15,787 nucleotides of DNA from Limiplasma sp964504385 (lineage in GTDB: Bacteria; Bacillota; Clostridia; Christensenellales; Aristaeellaceae). Each line of letters begins with the position of its first letter. The first letter of the stretch is position 1. The notes under the pieces are model-generated. The model was not told where the DNA came from and searched no databases. It saw only the letters and a program-made list of their open reading frames with translations. This document shows, piece after piece, positions 7,835 to 15,102 of this stretch. The translations under genes were made by a program, and so were the position numbers. The stretch spans positions 1 through 15,787 of the forward strand of contig CAZDEF010000060.1 of NCBI GenBank assembly GCA_964504385.1, written 5' to 3'.

Positions 7835-8903
7835 TTATTTGGCGTTGATGGCGTGGGCAGGGCACATCTCCTGACAGCAGAAGCAGGAAATGCAGCCCTT
7901 GGGGTGGATGACCGCTTTGCGGTCGTGGATCTCGATCAGGTGCATGGGGGCAGGACTCGGCGCATTTGCCGCAGCCGATGCATCGATCCGCCGCCACGCG
8001 CGGACGGCGGCGACGGCCGAAGAAATGGTGAAACAGGCCGTTGGCAGTGAACAGCTTTTCTTTGCCGATGATCGCGTCCGGCAGTCGGAAGGGCGGAACG
8101 GCGGGAACCAGCGCATCGCCCGTCAGGGTGATGGCTTCGCCCGGCAGCCCGCGCCTGCGCGCCGCCTGAAGGACGGGGAACAGCCCCTCCGGCAGGCCCA
8201 TCAGCTTCGCACCGATCTCGTCGGCAGCATAGGGGCTGCGGGAGCAGATCGTCATGCCCACGCGGCGCACGTCCCCGCCGCCGGGGCCGTTGCCTTCGAT
8301 GCAGTCGACTGCATCGATAAGGGTGAGATCCGGCTTCACCGTTTCGCACAGGTCGACCAGCGCGTTGGCAAAACCGTCCAGCGATGGCCGCCGACAGTGC
8401 CATTCCGGCTTTTGCAGCCCCGGAATGCAGCCGAACAGGTTTTTCACCCCGGCGGTCATCACGGTCAGCCCATGGGTCTTGAGCTTGGCGCAGTTGATGA
8501 TGTAATCGGCCTCCAGCACGGGCGTGAGCAGGTTGAAGCCGCCGCGGCTGCGATAGCTCACATCCTCGTTGAGGGTGAGCAGCTCGGCCAGCGGAGCCAG
8601 CCCGCAGGCTTGGTACAATGCACGCAGGGCGGCGGGCGTATACGGCCCGCCGGGGCTGTCGGCCAGCGTGATGTGCTCCACGCCGTGCGCGCGCAGCCAG
8701 CGCGCCACGCCCGCCAGCAGCGCCGGATGGGTGGTGACGGCGCTTGCGGGATCGCGCGCGGCCAGCAGATTGGGCTTGAGCAGCACGCGCATGCCGGGTT
8801 TGAGATCTTCCGCCACGCGCAGCGTCTCAAAATGCGCGGCGATGGCTTCGTCTATGAGAGCATCCTCATACCGGGCAACGGCCCGGAGCGAGACCAGCGG
8901 CAA
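7835..8903 (-). CDS. DUF362-ferredoxin iron-sulfur protein, interrupted by a frameshift
   Basis: The N-terminal 300 residues form a DUF362 domain (for example VLLKPNLL, DSPGGPYTP, INCAKLKTHGLTVMTAGVKNLFGCIPG). A ferredoxin-like tail with two [4Fe-4S] motifs follows. The first, C308-x2-C311-x2-C314-x3-C318, is in frame. The second, CISCFCCQEMCP, is in another frame ending at a TAA at 7835. A C5 run (7946-7950) lies exactly at the switch; with one base fewer the gene encodes 355 residues ending AHAINAK. Uncorrected, the frame runs to 7569, into lacZ, giving a 444-residue product with an unrelated tail. Function is unknown; the family is linked to redox and electron transfer. The start is TTG, supported by AAGGGGGAA (8911-8919) seven bases upstream and by the 3-base gap to holA. 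It may be a sequencing error, a pseudogene or a +1 frameshifting gene. Confidence 0.85.
7946..7950 (-). other. Frameshift site in a C5 homopolymer
   Basis: On the coding strand the sequence is TCC TGC CCC CAT GCA in the upstream frame. With four C instead of five it becomes TCC TGC CCC ATG CAC, continuing straight into the second ferredoxin motif and the natural stop. The break lies one residue after the last cysteine of the first cluster. Homopolymer miscount is the simplest cause; a +1 slip by proline tRNA on CCC-C is possible in principle. Confidence 0.85.
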
Positions 8904-8906
8904 GGC

Positions 8907-9929
8907 TCAGTTCCCCCTTAGTATCTGTTCCAGCTGCAGCATGGCGTTTTCGGCGCAGTTATCCTGCGGGATACGCCCCTGCTTGAGCTGGTATTCATAG
9001 TCCATCAGTTCATCGTAAGCCGCTTTCAGGCGCGTGCGGTCAAAGCGCCGCGCCTGCTGCTGCGTGCGGGCCACGGAAAAAGGCGGGATGCCCAGCAGCT
9101 GCGCAAGCTGATTGGACGGCGCGCGCTCGTCCATCAGGCAGCGCATGTGGTACAGGATGCGGTATTGGCGCAGCAGCAGCGCCAGCACCATCACGCGGTT
9201 TTCGCCGGAGCGCACCAAATCGCGCAGCAGGGCGAAGGCGGCGTCGTTGTTGCCAGCAACCTGCGCATCCACCATCTGAAACACTGTGCATTCGGTGGAG
9301 CGGGTGCACACTGCATCGATGTCGGTGGGCAGGACCTCAGTGCGGTCGCCCAGATAGGAGCAGAGCTTTTCCATCTCCTGCCGCAGCAGCGCAGCATCCT
9401 TGCCCACGGTGAACACCAGATGCCCGGCACTTTCGCCATCCATCTGCTTTCCCATGCGGCGCATGGTCTTGCGCGCCCAGTCCACGCATTCCACATCGTT
9501 CATGGGCGAAAAATCCACGATGGCGTTCTTCTTTTTCAGGATCGTGTACAGCTTCTTGCGCCCGTCTGCCTTGCCCTTGACGTAGAACACCAGACAGGCG
9601 GAGGGCGGGATGTGCGACAGATAATCGGTGATCAGGGCGGCGTTTTCTTCGTTTTCCGCCTTGCGGCCCGCTGTGATCAGCGCGCATTCGCGCACCACCA
9701 CCAGCCGCTTTTCCGCCATGAAGGGCAGCGTTTCGGCGGCGGCGATGAGCGCATCGGGATCCGGGTCGGTCAGCTCGGACAGGTTCATTTCCTCCAGACC
9801 GGCGGGCAGTACCTTGGCGCAGAGCTGCTTGAGCGCCTGCTGCTTGATGTATTCCTCCGTGCCTTCAAACAGGTAGCATTCGCCAATGGAGCCGGACTTG
9901 AGCAGATCGAAAAATACGGTGTGGTTCAT
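8907..9929 (-). CDS. holA: DNA polymerase III subunit delta
   Basis: This 340-residue protein is the delta subunit of the clamp loader, which opens the beta sliding clamp during replication. It has the Gram-positive-type HolA layout: an N-terminal AAA+-like domain without a working Walker A (CYLFEGTEEYIKQQAL near residues 18-33), the characteristic EKRLVVVRECALI strand near residues 93-105, LVFYVKGKADGRKKLY, the middle VFTVGKDAALLRQEMEKL segment, and the C-terminal collar domain ending in YDELMDYEYQLKQG and MLQLEQILRG. Length is normal for Bacillota. The ATG has an AGGGAG-like site at 9935-9940 that overlaps the comEC stop region, and the gene starts 12 bases after comEC. The comEC-holA pair is common in Bacillota. 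The rpsT gene often seen next to it is not here. Confidence 0.92.
   Translation of the reverse strand: MNHTVFFDLLKSGSIGECYLFEGTEEYIKQQALKQLCAKVLPAGLEEMNLSELTDPDPDALIAAAETLPFMAEKRLVVVRECALITAGRKAENEENAALITDYLSHIPPSACLVFYVKGKADGRKKLYTILKKKNAIVDFSPMNDVECVDWARKTMRRMGKQMDGESAGHLVFTVGKDAALLRQEMEKLCSYLGDRTEVLPTDIDAVCTRSTECTVFQMVDAQVAGNNDAAFALLRDLVRSGENRVMVLALLLRQYRILYHMRCLMDERAPSNQLAQLLGIPPFSVARTQQQARRFDRTRLKAAYDELMDYEYQLKQGRIPQDNCAENAMLQLEQILRGN
8911..8919 (-). promoter_or_regulatory. Ribosome-binding site that fixes the TTG start of the DUF362 gene
   Basis: AAGGGGGAA on the minus strand lies inside the last codons of holA, seven bases before a TTG at 8903-8901. The holA stop codon (8909-8907) falls between them. 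No ATG or GTG at a suitable distance fits this site, and the protein aligns with the family from this start, so translational coupling to holA is likely. Confidence 0.6.
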
Positions 9930-9941
9930 TGCGTCTCCCTT

Positions 9942-12320
9942 TCACAGATAGGGGGTGATGATCAGCCGGCCGTCCTGCACGCTCAGCGTGATGTCGCCGC
10001 ACTCGTCGGTGCGCAGCACGTCGATGCCGCGCTCCTCCAGCCTTTCCAGCGTGGCGGGCGAGGGGTGATGACGGCTGCCGGAGGACACGGTGAGCAGCGC
10101 GGCTGCGGGCGATACGAAATCCAGAAATGCATCGCCGGTGCTGGCAGCGCTGCCGTGGTGCGCCACTTTCAGCACATCGGCCGGCGCGGCGGCATAGGTC
10201 TCGTAGGCGCCGGTCAGGTCGCTGGTCTGCAGCAGCAGATAGCCGTCCAGATCGATGGAGAGGACCAGTGAGTAGTGGTTTGCATCCTGACCGGGGCGCA
10301 CGGTCTCGCGCTCCGGCCACAGCACCTCGATGCCAGCTTTATTGTATCGCAGCTTGTCGCCGCATGCAAGCGCTGTGACGGGGATGTTTTGCGCCTGAAG
10401 CAGCGCGAGCATCTCCGCCATGGACGGATCGATGCGCTGCGCCTCGGCCCGGACAGGCAGGTAAACCTGATGGATGCGCACCCCGCTTTCCAGCAGCGCC
10501 TGCACGCCGCCGGCGTGGTCGGTATGCAGGTGGGTGAGGATGAGCGCGTCCACGTCCCGGTTTTCGTGCAGCAGATAGTCTAGGGCAGCGCTGCCGTCCA
10601 CGCCGGTATCGATCAGAACGGTTTTGTTGCCGTCCAGCAGCAGGGCTGAATCCGCCTGCCCCACAGACAGCTGAATGTAGCGCAGCTCCGCCGGACGCTG
10701 CGCCCATGCGCCAAAGCAGGCCACACAGACCACCAGCACCGCAGCCAGCGCGCGGCGGCGCAGCGGACCCGGCATGCGGCGGGACAGCAGCACCAGCGCC
10801 AGCCCAAGCCCCACTGCCAGCACCAGCGGCGGCGCGGCCACGCGCACGGCGGCATGCGGCAGGGCGGAGAGCAACTGCACCATCCACAGCAGCGCCCGCG
10901 TGGCAGTGGAGGCAGCCAGCCCGGCCGCCCGCCCGAGCACCGGTACGAAGGACAGCGGCAGGCACAGCGCATACAGCGGCACCAGCAGCACGCTGGCGTA
11001 AGGCACGATGAGCATGTTGATCGCCAGACCATACAGCGGCAGCTGATAAAAATAGTACGCCGTAGGCAGCGCCACGCCCAGCTGCGCGGTCGCGGAAACC
11101 ACAAAAGTGCTTTTCACCCCGCGCTGCAGCCGCCCGGCCAGCCGACGAAGGCGAGTCTTGGGCCGCCCATCCGTCGCGGAGGGCCAGTGCCTGTCCAGCC
11201 ATGCCTCCAGCGGCTGCGCATACAGCGTGATGCCGATCATGGCGCTGAAACTGAGCACAAAGCCCGCGCTGTGCGCGTGCAGCGGGTTGAGGAGCAGCAC
11301 GGCCAGCAATGCCGCCGATAGCAGGATCACACGATCCGGCTTGCGTAGCCACAAATGGGCCAGCAGACTCAGCAGGAGCGTGACCGCCGCACGGTTGGCT
11401 GCGGCGGAAAAGCCGGTCGCGCCGCAGTAGAACGCCAGAAACGGCAGCAGGCAAAGCAGCTGCGCGCGGCGGCTCATCCGCAGCCGTTCCAGCAGACGGA
11501 GCGCCAGCCCGCCCAGCAGCGCCACATGCAGGCCGGACACGCTCATGATGTGCGCGATGCCCAGCGTTTGAAACCCGGCGTACTCCTCGTCGCTCAGGCC
11601 GCCGCGCTCGCTCAGCAGCAGGGCCATGGCCACGCGGCTCTCCGCGCCCATCACGCGCTCCAGTGCATGACGGCAGCCTTCCCGCACGCGAAAAGCCCAA
11701 TCGGAAACCGGCGCGCTTTCAGGCGTGTTGAGCACCTCAACGCCCTGATAGGCGGCAATACAGAAATCCAATCCCTGCTGCCGCATCCATAAGCGGAAAT
11801 CAAAGTGCGGCGCGCCGGTCTTGCCGCCCGGCGAGTAGACGCGGCCATCCAGCGAGACCCTCGCACCGTCGAACAATTCCGGCGGCGTGCCGTCATAGTG
11901 TAGGGTGCAGTAGGCCTTGCCGGAAGCGGGCACACCGTCAAGGGTGAGATCCGTCAGCACGAAGGAAACGCGGCTGTCGCTGCGCGGCGTTGCGCTGCCG
12001 TGAACGGTCGCTTCGATGCGGTAGCTTCCCGGCTGCGGCGCGGCGGTCTCAAAGGCAGCGTTTGCATACAGCGCGCCCAGCGCAAAGCAGCACAGAAACA
12101 GCGCCGCACCGGCGCTGCGTCCTGCCCGTTTGAGCAGCACGCCGCCCAGCATACCCAGCGCAAACACAGCCCACAGCCACATGCCAGCCGTGAGGTGAAA
12201 GAGGGACAGCGTGCCCAGTAAAAACGAAAGCGCAACCACGAGCAGAATGTGGTTGCGCTCCGATATCACGGGCAGAAAGGCAGAGCGCCGCTCGTGAACA
12301 GTTTGATCCATCTTTTGCAT
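9942..12320 (-). CDS. comEC: ComEC/Rec2 competence DNA-uptake channel protein
   Basis: This 792-residue polytopic membrane protein is expected to form the channel that passes single-stranded DNA across the cytoplasmic membrane in natural transformation. Hydrophobic segments occur near residues 25-40, 48-63 and 71-88, followed by an extracytoplasmic DUF4131-like domain (about 95-200, with FDFRLWMRQQGLDF). The Competence domain contains the hallmark HIMSVSGLHV (257-266) and many membrane helices up to about 530. A C-terminal metallo-beta-lactamase domain has HLHTDH (597-602), D701 in TSDLTG, and H721-H722 in VAHHGS, so its metal ligands look complete. The start is the least certain part: the ATG at 12320 has only a weak upstream GATGGA, and a second in-frame ATG lies at 12311. 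It starts nine bases after ispF and precedes holA. No comEA or comEB is in the window. Confidence 0.93.
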   Translation of the reverse strand: MQKMDQTVHERRSAFLPVISERNHILLVVALSFLLGTLSLFHLTAGMWLWAVFALGMLGGVLLKRAGRSAGAALFLCCFALGALYANAAFETAAPQPGSYRIEATVHGSATPRSDSRVSFVLTDLTLDGVPASGKAYCTLHYDGTPPELFDGARVSLDGRVYSPGGKTGAPHFDFRLWMRQQGLDFCIAAYQGVEVLNTPESAPVSDWAFRVREGCRHALERVMGAESRVAMALLLSERGGLSDEEYAGFQTLGIAHIMSVSGLHVALLGGLALRLLERLRMSRRAQLLCLLPFLAFYCGATGFSAAANRAAVTLLLSLLAHLWLRKPDRVILLSAALLAVLLLNPLHAHSAGFVLSFSAMIGITLYAQPLEAWLDRHWPSATDGRPKTRLRRLAGRLQRGVKSTFVVSATAQLGVALPTAYYFYQLPLYGLAINMLIVPYASVLLVPLYALCLPLSFVPVLGRAAGLAASTATRALLWMVQLLSALPHAAVRVAAPPLVLAVGLGLALVLLSRRMPGPLRRRALAAVLVVCVACFGAWAQRPAELRYIQLSVGQADSALLLDGNKTVLIDTGVDGSAALDYLLHENRDVDALILTHLHTDHAGGVQALLESGVRIHQVYLPVRAEAQRIDPSMAEMLALLQAQNIPVTALACGDKLRYNKAGIEVLWPERETVRPGQDANHYSLVLSIDLDGYLLLQTSDLTGAYETYAAAPADVLKVAHHGSAASTGDAFLDFVSPAAALLTVSSGSRHHPSPATLERLEERGIDVLRTDECGDITLSVQDGRLIITPYL

Positions 12321-12329
12321 CCATCGGGC

Positions 12330-12806
12330 TCAGGGCTTTTCAATCAGGCAGACCGCATGGGCGGAAATGCCCTTCTCTTCGCCCTCGAAACCCAGTCGTT
12401 CGGTAGTGGTGGCCTTTACGCCGATCTGATCGACCGTCACGCCGATGGCCTCGGCCAGCCTTGCGCGCATCTGATCGATGTAGGGGCGCAGCTTGGGCTT
12501 CTGCGCCACGATGGTCACATCGGCGTTGACAAGCGTGTAGCCCTGCTCCTTCAGCACTTCGCACACATACTGCAGCAGGCGGATGGAATCCGCGCCGCGG
12601 TACTGCTCGTCCGTATCCGGGAACAGTTTGCCGATATCGCCCAGCGCGGCTGCGCCCAGCATGGCGTCCATCAGCGCGTGGGTGGCCACGTCCGCGTCGC
12701 TGTGCCCCAGCAGCCCCAGCGTGTGGGGCACCTCCACGCCGCAGAGAATGAGCCTGCGGTCTTCTACCAGACGGTGCACGTCCATGCCGTGTCCAATGCG
12801 GATCAT
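12330..12806 (-). CDS. ispF: 2-C-methyl-D-erythritol 2,4-cyclodiphosphate synthase
   Basis: This 158-residue enzyme cyclises 4-diphosphocytidyl-methylerythritol 2-phosphate to the 2,4-cyclodiphosphate with release of CMP, in the MEP route to isoprenoid precursors. The N-terminal RIGHGMDVHRL gives zinc ligands D9 and H11, and H43 in ATHALMDAML is the third. GHSDADV (34-40), DIGKLFPDTD and KATTTERLGFEGEEKGISAHAV are the family signatures. Length is standard. The ATG at 12806 is chosen over longer frames because AGGAGG (12814-12819) lies seven bases upstream and the protein begins at the conserved N-terminus. The start overlaps the ispD stop by four bases (ATGA), which implies translational coupling with the gene two steps earlier in the same pathway. 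Confidence 0.96.
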   Translation of the reverse strand: MIRIGHGMDVHRLVEDRRLILCGVEVPHTLGLLGHSDADVATHALMDAMLGAAALGDIGKLFPDTDEQYRGADSIRLLQYVCEVLKEQGYTLVNADVTIVAQKPKLRPYIDQMRARLAEAIGVTVDQIGVKATTTERLGFEGEEKGISAHAVCLIEKP

Positions 12807-13504
12807 ACGTCTTCCTCCTGTTGCAGGCGTGCTGCAAGAATGATTTCGGCCAGTTTGAGATCGGTGGGAGTGGTCAGCTTGAGATTCTCGCGGCTGCCTT
12901 CGCACAGGTACACGGGCAGGCCCGCGTGCTCCAGCAGCGAAGCATCGTCCGTGCCCAGATAGCTGTCCGCTTGCGCGAACTCGTGCGCCTTGCGGATGAG
13001 ATTCGCGCGGAAGCCCTGCGGCGTTTGCACGGCGTACAGCGCGGAGCGGTCGGGCGTGTCCAGCACAAGGCCGCTGGGCTCCGCGCGCTTGATGGTATCC
13101 ACCGCCGCGATGGCGGCCACGCCGCTGCCGTGCGCCTCCACAGAAGCGATGGAGCGCCGGATGATCTCCTCTGTGACCAGTGCGCGCGCACCGTCGTGGA
13201 TCAGCACGCATTCAGCATCTGCGGGCAGGGCCGCCAGACCGTTCCATACGGAGTGCTGGCGCTCGCTGCCGCCTGGCACCACTGCCGATACGAAGCGGCT
13301 CAGGCCGCAGCGTTCCAGCACTGCGCGCATCATCTCCGTCTCCTGCGCGGCAGCTACGACCACCGCGCCCGCGCACAGCCCGGTAAACGGGGCGATGGCG
13401 CGCGCAATGGCGGGCACGCCGCGCAGCGGCAGAAAGATTTTGTTGATATCGCTTGCCATGCGGCGGCCGCTGCCGCCGCCCAGAATGACGGCATAGGTTT
13501 TCAT
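12803..13504 (-). CDS. ispD: 2-C-methyl-D-erythritol 4-phosphate cytidylyltransferase
   Basis: This 233-residue enzyme joins methylerythritol 4-phosphate to CTP, giving CDP-methylerythritol in the MEP isoprenoid pathway. The CTP-binding loop is ILGGGSGRRM (7-16), with a following lysine at 22 in INKIFLPLRG. Further signatures are VPGGSERQHSVWNGL, LIHDGARALV, VQTPQGF, LGTDDASLLEHAG and ENLKLTTPTDLKLAE. Length matches the family. The ATG at 13504 has GAGGAA (13509-13514) four bases upstream, inside the end of the S4 gene, whose stop lies one base away. The gene overlaps ispF by four bases. IspD and IspF are fused in some bacteria, so the tight pairing is expected. The intervening enzyme gene, ispE, is not in the window. 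Confidence 0.96.
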   Translation of the reverse strand: MKTYAVILGGGSGRRMASDINKIFLPLRGVPAIARAIAPFTGLCAGAVVVAAAQETEMMRAVLERCGLSRFVSAVVPGGSERQHSVWNGLAALPADAECVLIHDGARALVTEEIIRRSIASVEAHGSGVAAIAAVDTIKRAEPSGLVLDTPDRSALYAVQTPQGFRANLIRKAHEFAQADSYLGTDDASLLEHAGLPVYLCEGSRENLKLTTPTDLKLAEIILAARLQQEEDV

Positions 13505-13505
13505 G

Positions 13506-13784
13506 TTATTCCTCGCCGCGCTCGGCGCGAGTCTGCGCGTCCTCTTCCAGCACCTCGTACATGTCGGCTGCGCCTTCCTTGCGCACCACTTCCTTCACGC
13601 TGAGGATGCGGTAGCGGCCCACGCGGCTGCCAAAGCGGATCTCCAGCACGTCGCCCTCTTTGATCTCCGCGCCGGGTTTGGCTACCTTGCCGTTCAGACT
13701 GACGCGCCCGCCGGAGCAGGCCTCGTTGGCCACGGTGCGGCGCTTGATGATACGGGATACTTTCAGGTATTTATCCAGTCGCAT
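13506..13784 (-). CDS. rqcP: RqcP-like S4-domain RNA-binding protein
   Basis: This 92-residue protein is almost entirely an S4 RNA-binding domain (MRLDKYLKVSRIIKRRTVAN through about residue 52). It closely resembles Bacillus subtilis RqcP (YabO) as I recall that sequence, including the RLDKxLKVSR opening, the GRVSLNG turn, EIKEGDVLEIRFG and a charged tail with ADMYEVL. RqcP acts with RqcH on obstructed 50S subunits, supporting alanine-tail addition to stalled peptides in ribosome quality control. The related heat-shock protein Hsp15 is the main alternative. The ATG has AAAGGAG (13794-13800) nine bases upstream. The gene starts six bases after the M42 peptidase and ends one base before ispD. 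Placement next to isoprenoid genes differs from the yabN-yabO-divIC context of B. subtilis. Confidence 0.88.
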   Translation of the reverse strand: MRLDKYLKVSRIIKRRTVANEACSGGRVSLNGKVAKPGAEIKEGDVLEIRFGSRVGRYRILSVKEVVRKEGAADMYEVLEEDAQTRAERGEE

Positions 13785-13790
13785 AAACGG

Positions 13791-14822
13791 TTACTCCTTT
13801 TCCACATAGGCTTCGATGAGCCGAAGCGAGTTTTCCACGCCCAGCCGGTGACTGCGCTCGTAACCGTGGGAGGCGTACACGCCCGCGCCGATGAGCGCAT
13901 AGCGGATATCGCGGCCCGAGCGCAGGGCCGTGCCCGCGTCGGAGCCGTAGAAGGGGTACACATCCACGGCGTAGTCGATGCTGTTTTCCTTGCACAGGCG
14001 GATGAGCTCGCCGGTCATTTCGTAATCATAGGGGCCGCCGGAATCCTTGGCGCAGATGGACACCTGCCGCTCGGTGCAGGTCAGCTCGTCGCCCACGCAG
14101 CCCATATCCACCACCAGCAGATCCTCCACATCCTGCGGCAGCCCGCTGGACGCGCCGTGGCCCACTTCCTCGTATACGGAGAAGAACACATACGTCTTGC
14201 GCTTGAGCTGCACCGCGCCCTCGCTCACACCCTTTGCCAGCGCCATGAGCATGCCGGCGGACAGCTTGTCATCCAGAAAACGGCTGCGGATGTAGCCGCT
14301 CTCGGTCAGCCGCGCGCGGGGATCCAGGCAGATGTAGTCGCCCACATCCACGCCCAGCGCCTTGACCGCATCGGCGTCGGCCACATTCTCATCCAACAGC
14401 ACTTCCAGCGTGGAATCATCGCGCTTGGCGTTGTCCATGTCGTGGTTGACGTGCACGGAAGCGTTCTTGAGCTGCACCACGCCGCTGTAGCTCCGGCCAT
14501 CGCGGGTGATGACGGTGACGTTTTCCGTTTCCACCGCCTGAAAGGACGGGCCGCCTACGCGTGTGAAGGAGAGATGGCCATTGGACTGGATGTGGCGCAC
14601 CATCAGCCCCAGCGTATCCACATGCGCCGCCAGCGCAAGGGGACGGCCCTCGCCGCCCAGACAGCAGCACACAGCGCCCTTGCGGGTGCGCACAGGGGCA
14701 AATCCCATGGCGCGCAGCGCATCCAGCAGATGGTCGGTCACATGGCGGGTATAGCCGGTTGGGCCGTCGATGGAAAGAAGCGCAAGGGTCTCATCCAGCG
14801 CATATTGCGTATTGAGTTTCAT
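13791..14822 (-). CDS. M42 family metallo-aminopeptidase
   Basis: This 343-residue cytoplasmic enzyme belongs to the M42 (glutamyl/leucyl aminopeptidase, formerly CelM/endoglucanase) family of dinuclear metal exopeptidases, which usually assemble as tetrahedral dodecamers and trim short peptides. The expected residues are present: H67 and D69 in AAHVDTLG, bridging D184 in RFLDDK, the E218-E219 pair in YEEVGHG, D239 in VVDMG, and H319 in YASHGYERSH. A regulatory PDZ-like insert fits roughly residues 75-165. Length is typical. The ATG has AAGGAG (14834-14839) about 11 bases upstream. It is the first gene of the long minus-strand block, six bases before rqcP. Its specificity (acidic, hydrophobic or other residues) cannot be read from the sequence. 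An odd run of three cysteines sits at 52-54. Confidence 0.9.
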   Translation of the reverse strand: MKLNTQYALDETLALLSIDGPTGYTRHVTDHLLDALRAMGFAPVRTRKGAVCCCLGGEGRPLALAAHVDTLGLMVRHIQSNGHLSFTRVGGPSFQAVETENVTVITRDGRSYSGVVQLKNASVHVNHDMDNAKRDDSTLEVLLDENVADADAVKALGVDVGDYICLDPRARLTESGYIRSRFLDDKLSAGMLMALAKGVSEGAVQLKRKTYVFFSVYEEVGHGASSGLPQDVEDLLVVDMGCVGDELTCTERQVSICAKDSGGPYDYEMTGELIRLCKENSIDYAVDVYPFYGSDAGTALRSGRDIRYALIGAGVYASHGYERSHRLGVENSLRLIEAYVEKE

Positions 14823-14914
14823 ACAGTGAAGGACTCCTTCCGAAAAGCGAATCGCGGTTTTCCGGCGAAAAAGAAGCGGAGGATGCGCCCTCTGCCGCCG
14901 GGCGGAACATCCTT

Positions 14915-14943
14915 ATCATACCGCATTTGCCCGTGCAGGGCAA
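14915..14943 (-). promoter_or_regulatory. Candidate promoter of the minus-strand gene block
   Basis: On the minus strand TTGCCC (14943-14938) and TATGAT (14920-14915) are separated by exactly 17 bases. They match the housekeeping sigma consensus at four and five of six positions. Transcription would start near 14908, leaving a 5' UTR of about 85 bases before the M42 peptidase ATG. This is the only good promoter I can see for the whole nine-gene block. Confidence 0.55.
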
Positions 14944-14961
14944 GCCGAAATGTGGCGTCGG

Positions 14962-14978
14962 ATCCATCGCGAATGGAT
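14962..14978. repeat. Inverted repeat between divergent promoters, possible operator
   Basis: ATCCAT (14962-14967) and ATGGAT (14973-14978) form a 6-bp inverted repeat around CGCGA. It lies about 19 bases upstream of the minus-strand -35 hexamer and about 55 bases upstream of the gapA -35. Position suits a regulator serving one or both promoters, but the repeat is short and could be chance. Confidence 0.35.
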
Positions 14979-15033
14979 ATTAGAAAGAAAAGCACACTGG
15001 ATTGCAAAATTTTTCACAAAATGCGGAAGTCTA

Positions 15034-15062
15034 TTGCGATAGTGGAACATTTTTGGTACAAT
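15034..15062 (+). promoter_or_regulatory. gapA promoter with extended -10
   Basis: TTGCGA (15034-15039) and TACAAT (15057-15062) are separated by 17 bases, and TGG directly before the -10 gives an extended -10 element (TGN). An A+T-rich segment (15001-15021) lies just upstream and could act as an UP element. The predicted start, near 15069, gives a leader of about 34 bases carrying AGGAGG (15087-15092). This fits a strong promoter for a glycolytic gene. Confidence 0.75.
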
Positions 15063-15102
15063 ACCAGTTGGGACACTATCAATTTTAGGAGGTACACCAC
15101 CA

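Larger units (their letters stand above)
14823..15102. other. Divergent intergenic region between the M42 peptidase and gapA genes
   Basis: This 280-base region holds the start sites of both flanking transcripts. The left half is G+C-rich (5' UTR and promoter of the minus-strand block). The right half is A+T-rich and contains the gapA promoter. I see no gene, tRNA or recognised riboswitch. Confidence 0.8.

Noticed and set aside
7569..8903. The 444-residue reading of the DUF362 gene extending into lacZ
   Set aside because: Residues after the first ferredoxin motif are unrelated to the family and overlap the lacZ start, while the missing second motif lies in the neighbouring frame and ends at 7835.
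12330..13211. A 293-residue version of IspF with an N-terminal extension, suggesting an IspD-IspF fusion
   Set aside because: The extra residues are out-of-frame ispD sequence. IspF proper starts at 12806 with its own AGGAGG site, and ispD is complete in another frame.
14881..14910. G+C-rich palindrome CCGCCGGGCGG in the 5' UTR of the M42 gene as a regulatory hairpin
   Set aside because: The two arms leave too small a loop for more than about four base pairs, and there is no T-run; it is weak and likely chance in G+C-rich DNA.
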